In this document: positions 57,836 through 64,000 of the stretch, in pieces
How the letters are laid out: each line of letters begins with the position of its first letter
Position numbering within the stretch: position 1 is the first letter of the stretch
Source of the DNA: Arthrobacter globiformis
Lineage (GTDB): Bacteria; Actinomycetota; Actinomycetes; Actinomycetales; Micrococcaceae
Assembly (NCBI RefSeq): GCF_030818015.1
Contig: NZ_JAUSZX010000001.1
Coordinates: 4,154,001-4,218,000 of the forward strand
Direction: 5' to 3'
DNA: 64,000 bases
The notes under the pieces: generated by a model
The model's input: the letters and a program-made list of their open reading frames with translations, nothing else
The model's database searches: none
Told to the model about the DNA's origin: nothing
Translations under genes and position numbers: made by a program

Positions 57836-58293
57836 TAGAGCTGCTCCGCTTTCGCGGCTATTTCGGCGAGGTCCTTCGCCAGGGCCTTCCGCGTCACGCT
57901 CATCCCCAACCGCCCGAACACGGCGAGCATCAGCCGGCTGAATACGGTGGGCCTGAGGACCTCGGCGCCGAAGGTCATGGTCAGGTCGGTCCCGCCGCCC
58001 CGCTCCTCCAGCGTGAACCGGGACGTGTAGTCCGCGCCGCCCTGCAGCGCCTTGACCGTGGTGCTGTGCGGGGGATCCGCCTGGGACACCCACATTTCCA
58101 CGGTTTCGCGCCGGCCCATCATGGACCGCGTCTCCTTCCAGCGGGTGCCCTCGCCGTACGGGCCCTCGCTGACCATCTGGATGGACTCGACCCCGGACAG
58201 CGTGGCGGCGGACCCCGGAACATCCGAGATCACCTGCCAGACTTTCTCCGGGCTGGCGTTGACATGCTGACTCAGGGTGAGGCTGTGATCCAT
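57835..58293 (-). CDS. SRPBCC family protein
   Basis: The 152-residue protein has the coenzyme Q-binding/START-like pattern: LSQHVNASPEKVWQVISDVP, GVESIQMVSEGPYGEGTRWK, HSTTVKALQGGADYTSRFTL, and the C-terminal helix RLGMSVTRKALAKDLAEIAA. It is translationally coupled to the pentapeptide gene. The ligand is unknown. Confidence 0.85.
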   Translation of the reverse strand: MDHSLTLSQHVNASPEKVWQVISDVPGSAATLSGVESIQMVSEGPYGEGTRWKETRSMMGRRETVEMWVSQADPPHSTTVKALQGGADYTSRFTLEERGGGTDLTMTFGAEVLRPTVFSRLMLAVFGRLGMSVTRKALAKDLAEIAAKAEQL

Positions 58294-58341
58294 CCTTCGA
58301 GCCTAGCCGCGCCACGGACATTTTTGCCGCACCGCTTGAAA

Positions 58342-58358
58342 TAGTAAGCATGCTTCGT
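58342..58358 (+). promoter_or_regulatory. Palindromic operator/promoter, site 4
   Basis: TAGTAAGCATGCTT is a near-perfect palindrome at 58342-58355, the left three-quarters of the consensus. The right end diverges (CGTG), so the TACTAT box is lost. It lies 56 bp upstream of the CsbD gene. Confidence 0.6.
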
Positions 58359-58413
58359 GTTAGGCTGGAATGGCTTTGTCAGATCAACCGGCAACGGAAG
58401 GTGGTGCCCCCTG

Positions 58414-58590
58414 ATGGGTATCGGAGACAAGATCCAGAACGCTGCAGAGGACTTCGGCGGCAAGGCCAAGGAAGCCGCAGGCAACGCAACGGACAATGAC
58501 CGCCTGAAGGCAGAAGGCCAGAAGGACCAGGTGGTTGCCGACGCCAAGAAGGTCGGCGAAGACGTCAAGGACGAATTCAAGCGGGATTAG
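58414..58590 (+). CDS. CsbD family general-stress protein
   Basis: The 58-residue protein is a canonical short CsbD: GIGDKIQNAAEDFGGKAKEA, then AAGNATDNDRLKAEGQKDQV and DAKKVGEDVKDEF. CsbD proteins are intrinsically disordered stress proteins, induced by the general stress response in Bacillus. ATG 58414 follows GGAAGGTGG. A strong terminator follows. Confidence 0.92.
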   Translation: MGIGDKIQNAAEDFGGKAKEAAGNATDNDRLKAEGQKDQVVADAKKVGEDVKDEFKRD

Positions 58591-58602
58591 TACACCACCG
58601 CC

Positions 58603-58651
58603 AAACGGCGACGCCGGACTCCCTTGGGGGGAGCCCGGCGTCGCCGTTTTT
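58603..58651 (+). terminator. Rho-independent terminator after CsbD
   Basis: A 15-bp stem (AAACGGCGACGCCGG at 58603-58617 and complement at 58635-58649) is followed by a T-run. It lies 13 bases past the CsbD stop. Confidence 0.88.
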
Positions 58652-58726
58652 GTGGGCCGGGACGGCCGCCCCGCAAAGAAGATGGCACAGACAAGACCGC
58701 AAGCAGGCCCGTGCGAGACTGGGCCC

Positions 58727-59452
58727 ATGACGCACGTAGACCTGGGCGGGACAGGCGCTGCTGCCGGCGGATCCAGGAACCTTCGGGGATACCTCGCCAC
58801 ACCGGCCGGAGCGGGCCCCTTTCCCGGCGTCGTGATGATCCACGAGGCATTCGGCCTCAACGACCAGATCCGCCGCCACGCCGACAGGCTGGCCGCGGCG
58901 GGCTACCTCACCCTCGCCGTCGATCTCTACAGCGACGGCGGCCCGCGCCGCTGCCTGGTCGGCGCCATGAAGTCCATGATCACCGGCGAAGGGCGCGTCT
59001 TCGCCGACATCGCCGCGGCGCGCAGCTGGCTGAAGGCGTCGCCCCTCTGCACCGGCAGGACGGGCGTCATCGGCTTCTGCATGGGCGGAGGGTTCGCGCT
59101 GCTGGCGGCCAACGACGGCTTTGACGCGGCGTCCGTGAACTACGGCAGGCTCCCCCGCGACCCCGAGACATCGCTCCGCGGCGCCTGCCCGCTGGTTGCG
59201 AACTACGGCGCCCGGGACCGCACCCTGCGGGGCGCCGCCGTGAGGCTGGAATCCGCGCTGGACGCCGTGGGCGTCGAACACGACGTCAAGGAGTTCCCGA
59301 CGGCGGGCCACTCCTTCGTGAACGACCAGGAGGAGGGCCCGCGGGCGCTGCGCCCGCTGATGCGCGTGATGGGCATCGGCCCGGATCCGGCCGCCGCTCC
59401 GGAAGCGTGGCGCCGGATCGAGGACCACTTCGCGAAGCACCTCAGGGACTAG
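58727..59452 (+). CDS. Dienelactone hydrolase family protein
   Basis: ATG 58727 is preferred; the frame upstream to 58535 runs through the terminator. The 241-residue protein has VVMIHEAFGLNDQIRRHADR, the catalytic Cys in VIGFCMGGGFAL (about residue 115), Asp in NYGARDRTLRGAA and His in FPTAGHSFVN. This is the dienelactone hydrolase triad Cys-Asp-His. It is an alpha/beta hydrolase of the dienelactone type; the natural substrate is not predictable. Confidence 0.88.
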   Translation: MTHVDLGGTGAAAGGSRNLRGYLATPAGAGPFPGVVMIHEAFGLNDQIRRHADRLAAAGYLTLAVDLYSDGGPRRCLVGAMKSMITGEGRVFADIAAARSWLKASPLCTGRTGVIGFCMGGGFALLAANDGFDAASVNYGRLPRDPETSLRGACPLVANYGARDRTLRGAAVRLESALDAVGVEHDVKEFPTAGHSFVNDQEEGPRALRPLMRVMGIGPDPAAAPEAWRRIEDHFAKHLRD

Positions 59453-59459
59453 CCCCTCT

Positions 59460-59557
59460 GCGCGAACGGACACTCGTGGCCCTTCAATGGGCGCCCCCAA
59501 GGGCCACAAGTGTATGTTCGCGCTTAACCCAGGGGCCACAAGTGTACGTTCGCGCTT
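59460..59557. repeat. 32-bp periodic repeat, array 5, with an inverted copy
   Basis: A 25-bp unit reading GGGCCACAAGTGTATGTTCG and onward starts at 59501 and recurs at 59533, exactly 32 bp later with one substitution (TGTACG). An inverted copy (complement starting GCGCGAACGGACACT) lies at 59460-59484. It separates two convergent genes and is unrelated in sequence to arrays 1-4. Confidence 0.88.
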
Positions 59558-59637
59558 TCCGGGGAACGACGACGGCGGGCGCCTCCGGAAAGGAGGGCCC
59601 GCCGTCGTGATCAAAACAGTGTGATCAAAACAGGACG

Positions 59638-61101
59638 CTAGCTGAAGAGCTCGCTCTTCGGCTCGTTGTTCTTGACCTTCTGCCAGCCCAGCCACAGCAC
59701 CAAGGCGAAGAACGGGATGCTGGCCAGCGTCCAGAGGCCCAGCAGGAAGACCTCGCCCGTGGCCTTGTCAGTCATGGTGTCGAAGCCAATCAGCACGGTG
59801 ATGGCCAGCAGCGCAATCAGTCCGGCCCAGCTGGTCCACGGCGAACCCGGCATCGGCAGGCTGGAGACGTTGCCTTTCTTCTTTCGCAGCGCGATCTGGC
59901 TGGCAAAGATGGAGCCCCAGGTGAAGATGACGCCGATCGAGGCGGTGTTCAGCGCAAGGTCGAACGCGTGCGAGCCGCCGAGCCAGATGTTCAGCAGGAT
60001 GCCCACGAGGTACACGGTGGCGATGGCCAGGATGGCGGCGTACGGCACGTGGCGGCTGGACATCTTGGTCAGCCACTGCGGGGCGTGGCCGTTGTTGGCC
60101 ATGGTGCGGAAGATCCGGCCGATCGAATAAAGGCCCGAGTTGCAGGAGGACAGCGCGGCAGTGATGACGATCATGTTCATGACGTCGCCCATCCACGGCA
60201 GGCCCATCTGCCCGAAGACGGTGACGAACGGCGAGGTGCCGGCCTTGTACTGGTCGGAGGGCAGCAGCATGGCCAGCAGGGTCACGGAACCGACGTAGAA
60301 CACCACGATGCGGATCACGACGGCGCGGATCGCCTTGGGCACTTCACGTTCCGGGTTTTCCATCTCGCCGGCGGTGATGCCCACGAGTTCGATGGCGTTG
60401 TAGGCGAAGATGACGGCGTTGAGCACCAGGATCATCACCAGGGCGCCCTTGGGGAACATGCCGCCGTCGCCAGCGAAGAGGTTGGCCGGCGACGCGTGGC
60501 CGGCGCCTACCTTGGCGTTGGTGACCACCATGAACGTGCCCACGGCCAGGAAGATCACGATGGCGCTGACCTTGAGGCAGGACGCCCAGAACTCGAATTC
60601 GCCGAATGCCTTGACGCTGAGCAGGTTCACGGCCACCAGCAGCACCAGCGCTGCGATGGCGGAGAGCTCCACGGGGACGTTGGGGAAGAAGAACTGGAAG
60701 TACAGGCCGATTGCGATCAGTTCCGCGATGCCGGTCATGGCCCAGTTGATGAAGTACATCCACCCTGACAGGTAGGCGCCCTTCTTGCCGAACAGCTCGC
60801 CGGCGTAGCTCACGAACGAGCCTGACGTCTGGCGGTACATGATGAGCTCGCCGAGGGCGCGCATCAGCAGGTAGGCGATGACGCCGGCGATGGCGTAGGA
60901 GAAGATCAGCGCGGGGCCGGTGGAGGCCAGCCGGCCGCCTGCTCCCATGAAGAGGCCGACGCCGATCGCGCCGCCCATCGCGATCATCGTGACGTGGCGC
61001 CGGCCCAGGGTCTTCTTGTAGCCCTCGGCGCTGAGGGTGGAGTCGACGGCGGTGGATGGAGCCGTCGGGCTCATAAGTTCTGTGGGGGTACTTTGAGGCA
61101 C
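59638..61101 (-). CDS. Amino-acid permease (AnsP/CycA-like APC transporter)
   Basis: GTG 61101 is chosen because AAGGAACAG lies just upstream on the minus strand; the frame extends to 61461 but crosses the inverted repeat. The 487-residue protein has about 12 transmembrane helices and the APC signature MIAMGGAIGVGLFMGAGGRL, then SFVSYAGELFGKKGAYLSGW, NAVIFAYNAIELVGITAGEM and the conserved SIGRIFRTMANNGHAPQWL. It resembles L-asparagine and glycine/alanine permeases; the exact substrate is unknown. Confidence 0.9.
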   Translation of the reverse strand: MPQSTPTELMSPTAPSTAVDSTLSAEGYKKTLGRRHVTMIAMGGAIGVGLFMGAGGRLASTGPALIFSYAIAGVIAYLLMRALGELIMYRQTSGSFVSYAGELFGKKGAYLSGWMYFINWAMTGIAELIAIGLYFQFFFPNVPVELSAIAALVLLVAVNLLSVKAFGEFEFWASCLKVSAIVIFLAVGTFMVVTNAKVGAGHASPANLFAGDGGMFPKGALVMILVLNAVIFAYNAIELVGITAGEMENPEREVPKAIRAVVIRIVVFYVGSVTLLAMLLPSDQYKAGTSPFVTVFGQMGLPWMGDVMNMIVITAALSSCNSGLYSIGRIFRTMANNGHAPQWLTKMSSRHVPYAAILAIATVYLVGILLNIWLGGSHAFDLALNTASIGVIFTWGSIFASQIALRKKKGNVSSLPMPGSPWTSWAGLIALLAITVLIGFDTMTDKATGEVFLLGLWTLASIPFFALVLWLGWQKVKNNEPKSELFS

Positions 61102-61159
61102 AACTGTTCCTTGTAGGTCGGGGGTTGCCTTGGATGGGCACTGCCGGTTCCGGAACCTG

Positions 61160-61222
61160 GAGTTTTTGTACAGATAATTCGACTTCAGGCCCCTCTTGAG
61201 GACCGTATGCGTACAAAAACTC
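61160..61222. repeat. Inverted repeat of the GAGTTTTTGT family, copy 2
   Basis: GAGTTTTTGTAC (61160-61171) is mirrored by GTACAAAAACTC (61211-61222), a perfect 12-bp pair with a 39-base spacer. It lies 58 bases upstream of the permease start. The GAGTTTTTGT core also occurs at 57068-57132. Confidence 0.85.
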
Positions 61223-61499
61223 GTGGAGCATCGAAGGTTCGCACGGCCCATCCATCGTACAAGATTTCCGGACTGCTCCGTGACGCGGGCAACATTCCGC
61301 AGGTCCGGCCCGGTTTTGCACCGGTTTGACGGCGTCCCCACGCCGCGGTGCGAAACAGTAACTCGAATGGACAAAAGGCTCCCTCTGGTGCCCGGTTTGG
61401 GGCTACTCTGAGCACCATGGCCGGGGATCCGTTCCCGGCCGTGGCGTCCGCACCGTCTCATGCGGACGCCGGCACTTGCGCCATTTTTCAGGGGGGACT
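61223..61499. other. Gene-free upstream region with a GC-rich hairpin
   Basis: No gene is visible here. A perfect 10-bp inverted repeat (GGCGTCCGCA at 61443-61452, TGCGGACGCC at 61461-61470) with an 8-base loop lies just ahead of the lipoprotein start, followed 15 bases later by ATTTTTC. It could be a 5' leader hairpin or attenuator; the T-run is too far away for a standard terminator. Confidence 0.5.
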
Positions 61500-61973
61500 A
61501 TGAGAAAGAGAGCACTACTGCTGCCTGCGGCCTTGCTGTTGGCAGCCTCGGGGTGTTCCGGCGGGGGATCAGACCCTTCCGGATCCAGCCCCAGCGCTTC
61601 ACCATCGGCAACCAGTACGACGGCGGTGTCCCAGCCGCCGTCGGAATCCTCACCACCCACTACGGCCCCTTCCCTCCCCACCGATGTGTCCACATCGCTG
61701 AACGCGATCGACGCCCTGCAGGAGCACACCTGCGCGGCCGGTCCGGACGGCCAGTGGACGTTCAAGGGAACCCTGGTCAACTCATCGGACAAAGCCAAGA
61801 AGTACACCGTGGCCATTGCGGTCACCGTCGGCGCGGCTGTCCAGGGCCACACCCTGATCACGGAAACGGTCCAGGCAGGGAAATCGGCTGAAGTGTCTGC
61901 AGAGAACTTCGCCAAAACCACGGGCCAGACCGGCACGTGCGAACCGGTTGTGTCGGTGGAGGACGCTTCGTGA
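61500..61973 (+). CDS. Small lipoprotein with Ser/Pro/Thr-rich linker
   Basis: ATG 61500 follows GGGGGG with good spacing. The 157-residue product has a signal peptide and lipobox ending ASGC (Cys about 19), a disordered Ser/Pro/Thr linker to about residue 62, and a small domain with NAIDALQEHTCAAGPDGQWT, KKYTVAIAVTVGAAVQGHT and GTCEPVVSV. Its stop overlaps the next gene's GTG (GTGA). It may work with the L,D-transpeptidase at the cell surface; the function is unknown. Confidence 0.8.
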   Translation: MRKRALLLPAALLLAASGCSGGGSDPSGSSPSASPSATSTTAVSQPPSESSPPTTAPSLPTDVSTSLNAIDALQEHTCAAGPDGQWTFKGTLVNSSDKAKKYTVAIAVTVGAAVQGHTLITETVQAGKSAEVSAENFAKTTGQTGTCEPVVSVEDAS

Positions 61974-63757
61974 AAAAACCAATACTTGCGGCTGCCCTGC
62001 TCCTGAGCCTGGCGGCCGGACCACTCGCGTCCTCTCCTGCCCTCGCCGTCGGTTCCGAGACTCCGCCGCCCGTCCAGGCGACCGACTCTGCAGACGCCTC
62101 CATGGCAGAAGCGGAAACCCCGGGCACGGCCACGGCGATGCCAAGCCCCAGCGCGACCACCGCTGAAGCGCCTCAGCCCACAACGTCCGTTGCGCCCCCG
62201 CCCTCAGAGCCCGCGTCGCCGTCAGTGGCATCTTCGTCGTCCGTGACGCCCTCACCGCCAGCCATTCCCGCGCCGCCGCCTGCAGCGGAAGTCAAGGAAC
62301 CGCCCGCGCCTGCCCCTATCGTCGCCAAAGGTGCCATCGGCGTGAAATGGCGGGCCATGAAGGGGGCTGCCGGTGTCCTCGGCACGCCAGTGGCGAACGA
62401 AACGTGCGGTGCGGGCCTTTGCGCCCAGACGTTCAAGGGCGGAACGATGTATTGGACCGCTGCCTCTGGGGCCCACCCTGTGCTCCTGACAGCAGGACAT
62501 ACAGGCCCGTACTGGCACGCCAATGGCCGCGGTAAGGTCCTAGGCTACCCAATCACAGATGAAGTGGCGGTTCCGGGAGGAACAGTTCAGAAACTGTCCA
62601 CCGGCAGGCTCATCACGTGGTCGGCCGCGGGCACGTACCAAGTTTGGTTACGCGGAGCCATCGGGAGACACTGGGATGCGCTCGGAGCAGTGAGTGCTCT
62701 GGGCCTGCCCCAGTCCAGGGAAACCTGCGGCCAGCGGAACGGCGGCTGCTACCAAAAGTTTGCCAAAGGCTACGTTTACTGGAGCCCCGCCAGCGGAGCG
62801 CGGGCGGTGCGTCCGGGGAACTACGCCAAATGGGTAAGCGTGGGGGGACTGGCCGGTGCGTTGGGGTACCCCACGAGCAGCGAAACCTGTAACCAGCCGG
62901 CCTGGGGCTGTATACAGCGGTTCCAGGGCGGAACCATCTATTGGTCGGCAAGAAGCGGCACCTGGGCCACAAAGGGCGGCATCGGCGCGCGGTACGCCGC
63001 CGCCGGTTCAACCCACAGCGGGCTGGGTTATCCCACGGCCAACGAAAAATGCGTCACCGGACAATGCATCCAGTCATTCCAGTCGGGCTATATCGGCTGG
63101 TCGAAGACAGGCGGCACCCGCATCTATTCCATGACCGAGTGTGCCAAGCTCAACAACGGACGGTCCAGGTACCCCACGTACGGCGCCAACCGGGTCCTGC
63201 TCACGTTCACCCAGGGCTACAGGCAGTCGCACGCGACAAATGTCTACTGCGTCCGGGTGGCAGGGTTGTACGTTGCAGACTGGCGGACGGACGGCTATGT
63301 GGGCGCCTCAGGCTTCAAGGCTCCGGGCGTCCCCTCGGGCCCCACCCGCTACCTGTACTCGCCCACGGGCTCATACTCGGTGACGGAAGCCTTCGGCCTG
63401 GGCAACCCGGGAACGGCGCTCCCCTACCGCACGCTGAATCCCCGCTCCCGCTGGGGCGGCAACCCGTGGACCGCGACGTACAACAAGTACTTCGAGTCCT
63501 CATCGTGGGTGGGCTGGGACGAGAACATGTGGTACTTCGCCACCCGCGCCACGCATGACTACCGCCAGGGCGTGGTGGTCAACTACAACCGTCCCAACAT
63601 CGTGCAGGACGCCGGATTCGCCATCTTCCTGCACATGAACAAGGTCCCGACGGCGGGCTGCATCTCGCTGGACGACTGGGCAGTGGTGGACTACATCAGG
63701 AAGTCCCGGCCCGGCGACCGGATCATCATGGGAACCTACAGCGCCCTGTTCCGGTAG
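61970..63757 (+). CDS. LGFP-repeat L,D-transpeptidase
   Basis: GTG 61970 overlaps the lipoprotein stop. The 595-residue protein has a signal peptide (AAALLLSLAAGPLASSPALA), a Pro/Ser/Ala-rich linker, five LGFP-like repeats (about residues 120-385; each with a VLGTPVANETC or ALGYPTSSETC type core), and a C-terminal YkuD-like catalytic domain with His555 and Cys564 in LHMNKVPTAGCISLDD. LGFP repeats bind cell-wall material; L,D-transpeptidases form 3-3 peptidoglycan cross-links or anchor proteins. The Cys-x-S order fits the active site. Confidence 0.9.
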   Translation: MKKPILAAALLLSLAAGPLASSPALAVGSETPPPVQATDSADASMAEAETPGTATAMPSPSATTAEAPQPTTSVAPPPSEPASPSVASSSSVTPSPPAIPAPPPAAEVKEPPAPAPIVAKGAIGVKWRAMKGAAGVLGTPVANETCGAGLCAQTFKGGTMYWTAASGAHPVLLTAGHTGPYWHANGRGKVLGYPITDEVAVPGGTVQKLSTGRLITWSAAGTYQVWLRGAIGRHWDALGAVSALGLPQSRETCGQRNGGCYQKFAKGYVYWSPASGARAVRPGNYAKWVSVGGLAGALGYPTSSETCNQPAWGCIQRFQGGTIYWSARSGTWATKGGIGARYAAAGSTHSGLGYPTANEKCVTGQCIQSFQSGYIGWSKTGGTRIYSMTECAKLNNGRSRYPTYGANRVLLTFTQGYRQSHATNVYCVRVAGLYVADWRTDGYVGASGFKAPGVPSGPTRYLYSPTGSYSVTEAFGLGNPGTALPYRTLNPRSRWGGNPWTATYNKYFESSSWVGWDENMWYFATRATHDYRQGVVVNYNRPNIVQDAGFAIFLHMNKVPTAGCISLDDWAVVDYIRKSRPGDRIIMGTYSALFR

Positions 63758-63804
63758 CTTTCCAGTCCCCGCTACCGTTTGCGGCGCCACACCCAGGCGG
63801 TGTG

Positions 63805-63841
63805 AAAACCCAGGCCCGGCAACCCGCCGGGCCTGGGTTTT
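63805..63841. terminator. Bidirectional terminator after the L,D-transpeptidase gene
   Basis: A 16-bp inverted repeat (AAAACCCAGGCCCGGC at 63805 and its complement at 63826) has a 5-base loop and T-rich flanks on the right and A-rich on the left. It can end both the L,D-transpeptidase gene and the convergent gene beyond 63913. Confidence 0.9.
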
Positions 63842-63856
63842 CTCTTTGCTTGCACA

Positions 63857-63890
63857 GACTTGGGGGCAGTTTGGACTTGGGGGCAGTTTG
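63857..63890. repeat. 17-bp direct duplication
   Basis: GACTTGGGGGCAGTTTG occurs twice back-to-back (63857-63873, 63874-63890). It lies between two convergent genes. Confidence 0.9.
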
Positions 63891-63912
63891 GACCGCACCT
63901 GCTTCGTGTGGC

Positions 63913-64000
63913 TCAGGCTGGCAGCGCCACCTTTTCCAGCATGCCGTCCGCCATCGTGTACCTAAGCCATCTCCCGGAAACGCCTTCGCCCGCACGGCCG
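63913..64000 (-). CDS. C-terminal end of a protein, partial at the window edge
   Basis: Read from the right edge, one minus-strand frame stays open for 28 codons and ends GRWLRYTMADGMLEKVALPA then a stop at 63913. The convergent terminator at 63805-63841 fits the end of a gene here. The product cannot be identified from so little. Confidence 0.4.
   Translation of the reverse strand, partial: GRAGEGVSGRWLRYTMADGMLEKVALPA

Noticed and set aside
59638..61461. Longer start of the permease (to 61461)
   Set aside because: The extension has no transmembrane pattern, crosses an inverted repeat and lacks a ribosome binding site; GTG 61101 has one.

Overview
The window is high-GC DNA from an actinobacterium. 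Gene content (GAF-ANTAR regulators, DUF3618/holin-X stress cassette, DUF4383, DUF6480, DUF6766, LCP, LGFP-repeat L,D-transpeptidase, an LADTG-anchored protease, a TetR-controlled phenylacetate pathway) best fits Arthrobacter/Pseudarthrobacter-type Micrococcaceae. This placement is inferred from gene content and composition; no marker RNA gene lies in the window. I found no tRNA, rRNA, CRISPR array or complete insertion sequence.

Layout. 1-5048: end of a GAF-ANTAR gene, selO, then a stress/envelope operon (Ala-rich membrane-anchored protein, holin-X, DUF3618, MarR regulator) behind a palindromic operator. 5062-6748: decaying accessory segment with remnants of a redox enzyme, a glycosyltransferase and a second GAF-ANTAR gene around an intact CDGSH gene. 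6822-16575: small envelope proteins, DUF6766, USP, a lipoprotein phosphoesterase, LMW-PTP, LCP ligase, a histidine phosphatase, nnrD and an orphan sugar-binding lipoprotein. 17185-24290: CBS and DUF4383 stress genes, cytochrome oxidase subunit I, a prolyl-oligopeptidase-family peptidase. 24502-28743: an unusual pair, a repeat protein with a double-glycine-like leader and a PqqD-like/M50 zinc protease fusion, followed by a methyltransferase. 28785-34492: signalling region (histidine kinase, TPR/STAS-like/GGDEF-EAL operon). 34544-38943: ackA-pta and a CPBP protease. 38980-46356 and 54027-56964: split phenylacetate (paa) regulon under a TetR repressor, with four candidate operators. 46449-53946: unrelated envelope and secreted proteins. 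57146-64000: pentapeptide-repeat protein, CsbD, dienelactone hydrolase, amino-acid permease, and a lipoprotein/L,D-transpeptidase pair.

Three features beyond the genes stand out. (1) An 18-bp palindrome, consensus TAGTAANCATGCTTACTA, lies ahead of four stress/envelope transcription units and overlaps a -10-like TACTAT in three of them; the MarR regulator encoded in the first of these units is the obvious candidate ligand. (2) Five intergenic arrays repeat with exactly 32-bp periodicity although they belong to at least three unrelated sequence families. (3) The leader-bearing repeat protein plus PqqD-like/M50 protease looks like an uncharacterised leader-guided processing or export system, and it is itself preceded by the palindrome of point 1.
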